NCBI GenBank assembly: GCA_003163855.1
Contig: PLRJ01000162.1
Coordinates: forward strand, 56,534 to 120,533
Source: Bryobacterales bacterium
Lineage (GTDB): Bacteria > Acidobacteriota > Terriglobia > Bryobacterales > Bryobacteraceae
Length of the DNA: 64,000 nucleotides
Direction of reading: 5' to 3'
Of the stretch, positions 55,242-62,487 are shown piece after piece (position 1 is the stretch's first letter; the number at the start of each line of letters is the position of its first letter). The notes under the pieces are model-generated. The model ran no database searches, was not told where the DNA came from, and was given only the letters and a program-made list of their open reading frames with translations. The position numbers and the translations under genes are program-made.

Positions 55242-56911
55242 AGCGTGGCAGTCAAGCGGCCATTCCCGCTTCTACGCAGCTTCTCGCCGTCGCCTGGCTG
55301 CGCTGGCGGCTCTTTGCCAATGGCTTTCGCCGTAAACAAAGTGGACAAGGGCGCGCAGGCCGAATCATCTTCGCCATCCTCATCCGCCTTATTACCTGGC
55401 CGTTTGTCGCCCTCTTGGTAGTGGTGCCGGCTCTCAGTTGTGGCGTGTTGGCGTGGACCCTTGTCGCCCGTCACCAATCCCAGAACCTGGTGGGTCTCCT
55501 TGCCGGCGTCTTTCTCCTTTGGCAGTTTCTAAGTTTGAACGGCATCAGCATATCCGCCAACCTGCCGGCCTTCGACCCAGCCACCCTTCTGCGCTTCCCG
55601 CTGCGCTTTGGCCGTTATCTTTTGCTCCGAACGCTACTCGGCCTCATGACTCCAATGACCATCGTTGGCACCCTCGCCCTTTTGTCTGCCGCCCTGGGCA
55701 TCGGCATTGCCAACCATTTGCTGGCGTTCCCCGCTTTGCTCGTTCTCATGCTCTACGCGTCCATGAATGTATTCTTTACCCGCATGATGGCCGCCTGGCT
55801 CGAGCGCTGGCTCGCCCATCGCCGCGCCCGTGAGGCGTTCGCCGCCATCATGGTGCTCGTCTTTGTAGGGGTTCAGTTCCTCAACACACGCGCCACCTAC
55901 TTGTCGGCGCAAGGCAGAAGCAGATTTTTCGATTTTGTCAGTGGATCTGCCCATGTTCTGCAATGGCTTCCGCCCGGCTTTGCAACCAACGCCATCCTCA
56001 GCCGCCACAATCCGCTTGCCCAATACACGGCGCTATTAGCCTGCACCGCGTTGTTCTTCAGCATCTTCGCCCTCCGTCTTCACAAGCAATTCCTGGGCGA
56101 ATATCTCAGCGACGGCCCGGCACGCAGTAAGGCCCCCGTTTCGCCTTCACCCCGTCTACCGGCCATGACTTCGACATGGCCGCCTTTCGTTTCTCCTGTC
56201 ATTGCTGCGTGCCTCCGCAAAGAATGGTTTTATCTTTTCAGCGGCGCCAATCAACTCATCGGCCTCCTGACACCGCTGCTTTTCATCTTCGTCTTCAGCC
56301 GCGGAATCTTCGGCAATCACCCTCACTACTTCCTGCCGGCCGCCATCGCCTACGCCCTCATCGGTCTTTTGCCAGGGCTCTACAACATATTCGGAGCAGA
56401 TGGAACCGGCGTGCAGATTTACCTGCTCGCGCCCGTCCGCCTCCGCGACATCGTTATCGCCAAGAATATGGCAAGCCTGGCGCTCATCACCGTGCAGGCC
56501 TCGCTCGCCTGGATCCTGGCCCTATCGTTCAGCAAGAACCCGATATCGCCCGAAACCCAGCTCTCCGCCGCCCTTTGGACGATCTTCGTCATCGCCATCA
56601 ACCTGACCGTAGGCACTCTGCGTTCCATTCAGGCGCCGCGTAAGTTCGTCCCGGGCCAGGCGCGTCAGGCGCGAACGCCAACCGGCCGCACCAGCGGCCT
56701 GCTCGTACTGGCGCTCTTTTTCGGCAGTATGTTGCTGCAGATTCCCGTTATTCTCTTAAGCCGCAGCCTCAGCCAACCCTGGTTAGGCGCAATCATCTTT
56801 GGACCCCTCGCCCTCGCTTCCATCGCCGCCTATTTCCTGCTGCTGAGCGCAGTGGAGAGCCTGATCCTGAACCACCGCGACTCAATGGCTGAGGAACTCT
56901 GCAGAGCCTGA
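55232..56911 (+). CDS. ABC transporter permease
   Basis: 559-aa polytopic membrane protein with about 12 hydrophobic segments ('LITWPFVALLVVVPALSCGV', 'LLLRTLLGLMTPMTIVGTLAL', 'GLLTPLLFIFVFSRGIFG', and others). Its ATG lies within the ATPase gene after AGGAG, so the two form one ABC-2-type exporter. No family-specific motif reveals the substrate. Confidence 0.8.
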   Translation: MAVERGSQAAIPASTQLLAVAWLRWRLFANGFRRKQSGQGRAGRIIFAILIRLITWPFVALLVVVPALSCGVLAWTLVARHQSQNLVGLLAGVFLLWQFLSLNGISISANLPAFDPATLLRFPLRFGRYLLLRTLLGLMTPMTIVGTLALLSAALGIGIANHLLAFPALLVLMLYASMNVFFTRMMAAWLERWLAHRRAREAFAAIMVLVFVGVQFLNTRATYLSAQGRSRFFDFVSGSAHVLQWLPPGFATNAILSRHNPLAQYTALLACTALFFSIFALRLHKQFLGEYLSDGPARSKAPVSPSPRLPAMTSTWPPFVSPVIAACLRKEWFYLFSGANQLIGLLTPLLFIFVFSRGIFGNHPHYFLPAAIAYALIGLLPGLYNIFGADGTGVQIYLLAPVRLRDIVIAKNMASLALITVQASLAWILALSFSKNPISPETQLSAALWTIFVIAINLTVGTLRSIQAPRKFVPGQARQARTPTGRTSGLLVLALFFGSMLLQIPVILLSRSLSQPWLGAIIFGPLALASIAAYFLLLSAVESLILNHRDSMAEELCRA

Positions 56912-56975
56912 CAAACTTTATGAGTTCCCAACAGCGTAAGCAAAGGCAAAAAATCCACTAAGGGACACTTTCCGA

Positions 56976-57356
56976 ATGAAACACACCACCATGCTGACTG
57001 TCGCGTCTCTGCTCTCGCTCCTCTTGCTGACGCTTCACATTACAGACGACATCGTTCGTGGGATCTCGAAAGCCGAGAGCTCAAACACCGCGCTGCTCGT
57101 CCTCGCGGTCTTCCTCTACGGCACACTCGTGCTCGCCGAACGGCGATCGGGACTCATCATCATGCTGCTCATCGGATTGTTAGCGGCGGCCATGCCCGTC
57201 CTGCACATGAGGGGGGCTCATTACGCCGAGATCGCCAAATCCCAAGGCGGTTTTTTCTTCGTCTGGACTCTCTGGGCTCTCGGCGGGCTGGGGGGCTTCA
57301 CCTTCATCCTCTCGGCGCGCGGACTTTGGGATCTGCGCCGGCGTCGCCCCCGGTAG
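56976..57356 (+). CDS. Small four-helix membrane protein
   Basis: 126 aa; hydrophobic segments at about 8-25, 40-55, 60-78 and 92-112, ending in a basic 'LRRRRPR'. No family recognised. About 65 bp downstream of the permease, so it could belong to the same transcript. Confidence 0.6.
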   Translation: MKHTTMLTVASLLSLLLLTLHITDDIVRGISKAESSNTALLVLAVFLYGTLVLAERRSGLIIMLLIGLLAAAMPVLHMRGAHYAEIAKSQGGFFFVWTLWALGGLGGFTFILSARGLWDLRRRRPR

Positions 57357-57417
57357 TCCAGGCAACTAACGGAGTTCAATCCAGCCACCGCCGCAAGCGT
57401 CGTGGCACCATAGTCTG

Positions 57418-59091
57418 ATGTTTCGTCGCTTTGCCCTAACAATTCTTGCTGCCGGTAACCTGCTTCTCCTAGCGAACCAGGAACTCGTGCCCTCTCGCGC
57501 TTGGAACGCCATCACCACCGGCGCCCTGCTGAAGCACATCCGCATCCTCTCCTCCGACGAGTTCGAAGGACGCGCCCCGGCAACCGCAGGCGAGCAGAAG
57601 ACCGTCGAATACCTGGTCAACGCTTGCCGCGCCATGAAACTGGCTCCCGGCAACCCGGATGGCACCTATCTGCAAAAAGTAGCGCTTTGGGGCATCACCC
57701 CTGTCGACAGCAAACTCACCATTAAAGCAGCCGGCTCCGACTTTCCGTTGGCTCCGGAAGACGCCAGGATCTCCTCCCAGCAGCCAAAGCCCGCCATCAC
57801 CATTCCCGAATCAGCCATCGTATTTGCCGGTTATGGAGTAGTGGCGCCGGAGTATGGCTGGAACGATTACAAAGGCCTCGACGTCAAGGGCAAGGCTGTC
57901 GTTATTCTGGGTGGCGATCCGCCAGTGGCCGATCCGCACGATCCTTCAAAGCTCGATGACAAGATGTTTCTCGGGCCGGAGCTTTCCTTTTACGGCAGAC
58001 CAGGATCGAAAGCCGATCAGGCGCATCGCCTCGGCGCAACCGCGGTCATCACCATCACCGGAGGTCCGGCAAGCCGCTTCCCCACTCGTCCTCCCGGCGC
58101 CGGCGCAGGCCCAAACCGCTACATCACCCGCGAAACGATGATCGTGCGGGACGCTTCGTCCACAGATCGGATCGACGCCGCCGTTTCCATGACGAACGAC
58201 AAGGCGGTGGCCTTATTTGCCGCTTCTGGACTCGATCTAAACGCCCTGCGCGAAGCCGCCGTCTCGCGCGATTTCAAACCAGTGACTCTCAAAGCCAGCC
58301 TGTCGGGAACCGTCCACAACCAGGTGCGCGAGATCGACACCAATAATGTAATCGCGAAGATTGAAGGCAGCGATCCCGCGCTGCGCAACCAGTACGTTAT
58401 TTATTCCGGACATTGGGACCACATGGGTCGGCAGGGCGACAACATCTTCCACGGTGCCAGCGACAACGCTTCCGGAGCCGCCAGCGTTCTGGAATTGGCC
58501 CACGCATTCACGGAACTGCCGAAGCCTGCAAAACGCACGGTGCTGTTCCTGTGGCCCACCGCCGAGGAGCGCGGCCTGCTGGGTGCGAAGTACTATGTGC
58601 AGCATCCGCTCTACCCGCTGGCCCAGACAGTGGCCAATATCAACCTCGATTACTTCAGCGACTGGGGCTGGGGACGGACCAGGGACTTCAGCATTCTCGG
58701 CATGGGGATGAGCACTCTCGACGATGTGACAAAGCAAGCCGTCGAGCGCCAGGGCAGAGTAATGACCAGCGACACCGATCCAGTGGAGGGTTTCTTCTGG
58801 CGTTCCGACCACGTGGAGTTCGGCATGGGCGGCGTGCCCTTTCTCGCCATGAGTCCGGGCATTGACTTCGTCGGCAAACCCGCAGGCTGGGGCGATCAAA
58901 AGCGTCAGGAGTACATCCACGCCAACTATCACAAGCCGACCGACCAGATTAAGCCCGATTGGGACCTGAGTGGATCGGTGGAAGATCTCCAGGTACTGCT
59001 CGAAGTGGGCTACCTGGTGGCGCAAGCACCGGACCGTCCGCACTGGACCCACCGTCCGCCCTACATGCACAGCCAGTATGCGGGCAAGTAA
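57418..59091 (+). CDS. M28-family zinc aminopeptidase with PA domain
   Basis: 557-aa exported peptidase. N-terminal signal peptide and an inserted PA domain ('SAIVFAGYGVVAPEYGWNDY', 'GKAVVILGGDPP', about 125-265). Two-zinc site: His in 'SGHWDHMG', bridging Asp in 'GASDNASGAAS', Glu pair in 'PTAEERGLLG', Asp in the 'SDTDPVE' region and His in 'NYHKPTDQ'. It should release N-terminal amino acids from peptides. Confidence 0.93.
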   Translation: MFRRFALTILAAGNLLLLANQELVPSRAWNAITTGALLKHIRILSSDEFEGRAPATAGEQKTVEYLVNACRAMKLAPGNPDGTYLQKVALWGITPVDSKLTIKAAGSDFPLAPEDARISSQQPKPAITIPESAIVFAGYGVVAPEYGWNDYKGLDVKGKAVVILGGDPPVADPHDPSKLDDKMFLGPELSFYGRPGSKADQAHRLGATAVITITGGPASRFPTRPPGAGAGPNRYITRETMIVRDASSTDRIDAAVSMTNDKAVALFAASGLDLNALREAAVSRDFKPVTLKASLSGTVHNQVREIDTNNVIAKIEGSDPALRNQYVIYSGHWDHMGRQGDNIFHGASDNASGAASVLELAHAFTELPKPAKRTVLFLWPTAEERGLLGAKYYVQHPLYPLAQTVANINLDYFSDWGWGRTRDFSILGMGMSTLDDVTKQAVERQGRVMTSDTDPVEGFFWRSDHVEFGMGGVPFLAMSPGIDFVGKPAGWGDQKRQEYIHANYHKPTDQIKPDWDLSGSVEDLQVLLEVGYLVAQAPDRPHWTHRPPYMHSQYAGK

Positions 59092-59137
59092 TTACGGATT
59101 ACTGTAACGATCAGGCAGAAATCATCACCACAAAGAT

Positions 59138-59686
59138 GTGGCAGACGCCGGCTCCTTTCACCGTTGGTCTTACGTTGTCTTGATGGTGCTTGGCGGCGCA
59201 ACGTCTCTTTACTGCCTGGCAGCGATCGGCGCTTGGTTGGCGCGGGAACGGTGGATGGGCCGCCTGATCGTCAATGCCGGCAAACCACCCTCCAAATTCC
59301 GGGTTTACAGCTGGATTTTCTATGCGCTGCTGTGGGCAGCGGCCGCCTTTTCGGAACCGGCACATTTCCCGTTTTCGTTCAGCACCGTTATCTTGATTTC
59401 ACTAGGTACGCCTCTTCTCATCGGCGACGCTCTCGAGATCCGCGAAGGCGGCATCTTTTCCGACGCGCTGATCATTTCCTGGAACCGGGTTAAGGACTGG
59501 CGCTGGGAGCATGCCGGCGGCGGCAAGCAGGTTCAATGGTCAGGCAAGGTTGAACCTGGACCAGCCATTATGAAGGTGGAACTCGTAAAGCCATTGTTTT
59601 TTCGCCGTATCGTCCAGATACGCGTGCCGTACGCGCAAGTGGATGCGGTCGAGCACGCGGTGTCGGCAAAGGTGCCTGTCAGATAA
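59138..59686 (+). CDS. DUF5673-like membrane protein
   Basis: 182 aa from a GTG. Two or three hydrophobic segments ('VVLMVLGGATSLYCLAAIGAW', 'IFYALLWAAAAF') are followed by a soluble PH-like beta domain whose opening 'GDALEIREGGIFSDALIISW' recalls the DUF5673 family ('GI..yg..i.W..I..y.W'). Function unknown. Confidence 0.6.
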   Translation: MADAGSFHRWSYVVLMVLGGATSLYCLAAIGAWLARERWMGRLIVNAGKPPSKFRVYSWIFYALLWAAAAFSEPAHFPFSFSTVILISLGTPLLIGDALEIREGGIFSDALIISWNRVKDWRWEHAGGGKQVQWSGKVEPGPAIMKVELVKPLFFRRIVQIRVPYAQVDAVEHAVSAKVPVR

Positions 59687-60051
59687 AAGATTTACGCCGC
59701 ACAGGAACCGCAACTCCCAGTTCTTCCCAGGAAACTCGCAGACTTGAAGTTGCGCCACACGGCCTTCACCTGCCAATCACAGCTGATCAGGCTGCGGCTA
59801 GGCAGGCAGCTAGCTATGCCGTGAACACCCGATTGGGTTTGCTCATCTAGAGACTCCACCTCGTGAAATTTGTTGCTAATTCTGCTGTCTGCGAGTTCGG
59901 GGACACTTTGACCGTTAGTTAGCAGAAACCAGTTGCCAACAGTTATGTTTCTGGTTGACGATGGAGTTTTCAGTGTTTCAGTCAGGTCACCAAAATGAAT
60001 AAATTCCTAGTGCTACGATGAACGCTAAACTGCCAACAGCGGTGCCAATCT
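59687..60051. other. 365-bp intergenic region before mobile-element debris
   Basis: No gene or RNA recognised. The string 'GTTCGGGGACACTTTGACCG' looks like degraded IS-associated DNA but could not be assigned. Confidence 0.3.
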
Positions 60052-60456
60052 ATGCTTGCGACAGGTCGCATGTCTCGTTCCATGTTTATCTTTGGCTACG
60101 ATGCGTCTGCGAGTTCGTTCACTGCATTGCATTTGGGTGTTACTGTCGCAAACTCAACAAGCTCGCAGCAGTTTACCGGCAAGGAACGGGATGCAGAATC
60201 AGGACTCGACTACTTCGGAGCCAGGTATTACGGATCGGCGCTGGGGAGGTTTACGTCGCCCGATTGGTCGACAAAGCCGCAACCGATCCCCTATGCGAAG
60301 CTTGAGAACCCGCAGAGCCTCAATCTGTACGCGTATGTGTTCAACAACCCTCTTGCTCATCGGGATGCTGATGGGCATATCATTGACGACGCTGCGTTGG
60401 AAAAGAACAATATCCAAACAAGTCGTCATCTCGACTATAATTCGGCGCCAAGGTAG
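60052..60456 (+). pseudogene. Rhs/YD-repeat protein C-terminal fragment
   Basis: About 134 codons holding the RHS core: 'QFTGKERDAESGLDYFGARY', 'LGRFTSPDWSTKPQP', 'NLYAYVFNNPLAHRDADGH'. Everything upstream (thousands of bp in a full Rhs gene) is missing, and only ~25 residues follow the core, so any toxin tip is gone. It abuts the truncated exported-protein gene on the other strand, marking a recombination junction at about 60457-60475. Confidence 0.85.
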
Positions 60457-60469
60457 CATTCTTTGACCG

Positions 60470-60681
60470 ATCCGGTGCGTCCCACCGACTGAGACATCGT
60501 CATTTGTGTGAAAGTCGATCTTATTCCCCTCTTGGGCAGTTGCCGAAGACAGGGTATGCATAATTCTCAGACGAACCGGTATTCCTTCGGGGAGCACCAA
60601 GTCCTGTGAATATGCAACCTCGGGAAGGATCGAAATTAGGAGCGCCAAAGCCGTGCGACCCCAGAGCTTATTACCGCGCAT
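60470..60681 (-). pseudogene. 5' fragment of an exported acidobacterial protein
   Basis: About 70 residues: signal peptide ('TALALLISILPEVAYSQ') then 'DLVLPEGIPVRLRIMHTLSS' and 'GNKIDFHTNDDVSVGG'. I recognise the opening as that of a longer exported family; here it stops making sense where it meets the Rhs fragment. The ORF continues antisense to Rhs only by chance. Confidence 0.6.
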
Positions 60682-60745
60682 GATAATTCTCCAATCACGA
60701 CCTTCGAAAAATGAACAACAGGGACAATCAGGGTAGCAGAGTGCC

Positions 60746-60931
60746 GTGGCAAAGCGTTGTGTGAGAGGTTTCACCGGTCATCAGTCATTAGAGATCACTA
60801 TGAGGTACGTTCGCCTGAACGAATCGATTCGGAAGCCGTCTGATGGGATCGCGCGAAACTCGAAACCGGAGGTTGAGGGTGGGCATAGTTTTGGGCATAC
60901 TCGCCAGTCAAAACAAAATAATGGCGAGTTA
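60746..60931 (+). pseudogene. Tyrosine-recombinase (phage integrase) C-terminal fragment
   Basis: Only the last box remains: 'TGHQSLEITMRYVRLNE', which fits the H-x-x-Y region with the catalytic tyrosine, then a short tail ('GGHSFGHTRQSK'). Its ORF runs into a tRNA-Arg 3' half on the other strand, the usual layout of a tRNA-integrated element. Confidence 0.7.
60878..60900 (+). repeat. GGTGGGCATAGTTTTGGGCATA repeat, copy A
   Basis: Lies in the integrase tail. Near-identical copies occur at 61112-61140 and 61976-62008, all in the same orientation. Confidence 0.75.
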
Positions 60932-60981
60932 TGGTGCGCCCGGAGAGGCTCGAACTCCCGACCTAATGATTCGAAGTCAGG
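60932..60981 (-). tRNA. tRNA-Arg (TCG) 3' half, truncated; likely att site
   Basis: On the minus strand: CTGACTTCGAATCA (anticodon TCG loop), a variable part, T-arm 'GTCGGGAGTTCGAGCCTCTC', acceptor 3' strand CGGGCGC and CCA. The D-arm and acceptor 5' strand are absent. A tRNA 3' half next to an integrase tail is the signature of an attR/attL. Confidence 0.8.
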
Positions 60982-61025
60982 AAAGCATTAAGCATCAACA
61001 ACTTACGAAGGATTATGCAGAGTTG

Positions 61026-61838
61026 CTAACTTTGGCTATAACTTGTTAGCAGTGAGCAGTTTACGACGTTTTTGTTCGGCTTCGATAGCTTTGGGTGGTA
61101 ACGCAGAGTAGCAAGGGGTGGGCATAGTTTTGGGCATAGTCGAACGCCGCCCGCGCTCAGTGCGACGACTAACAGCAGGAGCCCCAATGTTGTTGGCTCA
61201 GGAGTAGCGGCCGAGACATCAACCGGCGTAACGCCATCTGCTTCGAAGAATTCTAACGTACCTCCGAAGTCTAAGGCGCCAAGAGAGCCCATCTCGCCTT
61301 CATTGAATGCCCCAGCGTAAGTAGAGGACATCTCTGTGAGCTCTAACGTAGTCCCGAGCGTCACTTGATACGGCTCATAAACGGGCGGGAAAACGCACCC
61401 GAGTTTGGTTCCGCACATGCCCCCCAGAGTGTCGGATAAAATGAAACTGGCAGTGCTAGTCACCCCAGTCTCCCCAACGCCGCTTGCATCGAAAGCGGGA
61501 ACGTACACGATGCCGCTACGTATGGGACCGCTGGTAACAAAATACAAACTCAAGAAAGTTGAAGCAGAAGCCGTGTCGCTTGATGGACCGGCTGGGTTTG
61601 CGGAGACACTTGCTTCCACTGAACTATTAAACGTTACGGTATTGCCCGAAATAGTGTAAGAATCCGACGCGCTAGCCGTTACCGTATCCAAAGTACCAGC
61701 CTGAGTGCAAGACGACGAGCCGGTGACAGATCCGAGGTTTGTATTGCAAATGACGCTTGTGGCAATGGTGACGGATGCCGCCTGGACGCTTGTGCCAACA
61801 AGGGTCATAAAGATGACAGAGAAGATAGTTTTGTTCAT
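61026..61838 (-). CDS. PEP-CTERM protein with abnormal C-terminal tail
   Basis: 270 aa. Start at the ATG at 61838, preceded by TGGAGGA; signal peptide 'MNKTIFSVIFMTLVGTSVQA'. The sorting signal 'ATPEPTTLGLLLLVVALSAG' should end in a few basic residues, but the frame continues for ~40 more: 'VRLCPKLCPPLATLRYHPKL'. The switch coincides with repeat copy B (61112-61140), so the real 3' end was probably replaced by element DNA. Central domain not recognised. Confidence 0.72.
   Translation of the reverse strand: MNKTIFSVIFMTLVGTSVQAASVTIATSVICNTNLGSVTGSSSCTQAGTLDTVTASASDSYTISGNTVTFNSSVEASVSANPAGPSSDTASASTFLSLYFVTSGPIRSGIVYVPAFDASGVGETGVTSTASFILSDTLGGMCGTKLGCVFPPVYEPYQVTLGTTLELTEMSSTYAGAFNEGEMGSLGALDFGGTLEFFEADGVTPVDVSAATPEPTTLGLLLLVVALSAGGVRLCPKLCPPLATLRYHPKLSKPNKNVVNCSLLTSYSQS
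61112..61140 (+). repeat. GGTGGGCATAGTTTTGGGCATA repeat, copy B
   Basis: GCAAGGGGTGGGCATAGTTT onward; it interrupts the 3' end of the PEP-CTERM gene. Confidence 0.75.
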
Positions 61839-61928
61839 AAATCCTCCAGTGTAGGCAGCCACCGCGCGGAACGTAAATTGCCAGCCGAGCACTAACAATC
61901 TTAGGCAGACTCAGTTTGTTTACGCAAG

Positions 61929-62102
61929 ATGGCAAGTTTTGGTACTCAGAGAGCTTTGCCTAGTAATGCAGCTTGGCAAGGGGTTTGGCATAGTTTTAGG
62001 CATATCAATTTTGGTTCAGTTACCTATATCGCGAGACAGTTAGAACACCTTCTCGCGGAATTGAAGGTAATCCGTAGACACGTGGAGAAGATGAGGCCAT
62101 GA
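61929..62102 (+). other. 57-codon ORF below the track cutoff, containing 'WHSFRH'
   Basis: ATG with an open frame through 'GVWHSFRHINFGSVTYIARQ' to 'EHLLAELKVIRRHVEKM' and TGA. 'WHSFRH' resembles the H-x-x-R box of tyrosine recombinases, but nothing else does. No SD. Probably debris. Confidence 0.25.
61976..62008 (+). repeat. GGTGGGCATAGTTTTGGGCATA repeat, copy C (diverged)
   Basis: GCAAGGGGTTTGGCATAGTT onward; shares the leading GCAAGGGG with copy B. Confidence 0.65.
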
Positions 62103-62218
62103 CGAGAATACTCGTTTGCCTTTGTTCGGGCGTTTGAAACCGTGTGGTTTCGCTGGCAAACCATCAGGGTCAACAAGAACTCTAGAAATTCTCGAACGTT
62201 TCGCCTTGATGTAACCTG

Positions 62219-62236
62219 AGTCAAGAAAGCATTAAG
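62219..62236 (+). repeat. 18-bp repeat of the tRNA-Arg boundary
   Basis: AGTCAAGAAAGCATTAAG matches 60975-60992 (AGTCAGGAAAGCATTAAG) at 17 of 18 positions. The first copy straddles the break point of the truncated tRNA. Confidence 0.6.
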
Positions 62237-62242
62237 AATGCG

Positions 62243-62333
62243 GATTCCGGGGCATGTGGATGAAGGATTCCGACAAAATGCGAATAAAGATTCCGGGGAT
62301 GTGAATAGAGGATTCCGAGAAAAGGTGAATTGA
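62243..62333 (+). repeat. Iteron-like array: GATTCCG every 22-23 bp, four times
   Basis: GATTCCG begins at 62243, 62266, 62289 and 62311; the longer unit (about 46 bp) is repeated twice. Inverted relatives (TCGGAA) follow at about 62347-62375. Similar multiple end-repeats occur in IS21-family elements. Confidence 0.6.
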
Positions 62334-62487
62334 AAAATGAGCCTCGTCGGAAAAATTATTCACATGTCGGAATGAATTTGTAAAAAAAGCTTCATCTTTC
62401 GGAGAGCGGCGGCGCTGGACAACTAAGACGGAAGTTCCTCTACTGAGCGTGGAGGAGATTCCGTGGCTCAACAACAGGGTAGTGTCA

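Larger units (their letters stand above)
61839..62487. other. 649-bp region of mobile-element debris
   Basis: Contains a 57-codon ORF, repeat copy C, an 18-bp repeat shared with the tRNA-Arg boundary and the 23-bp-spaced GATTCCG array. From about 62385 a forward frame reads 'SSFGERRRWTTKTEVPLLSV', possibly a decayed transposase piece, unassigned. Confidence 0.4.

Noticed and set aside
60843-61049. 68-aa ORF with 'GAPGEARTPDLMIRSQ'
   Set aside because: Translation of the antisense of a tRNA-Arg 3' half, a common annotation artefact.
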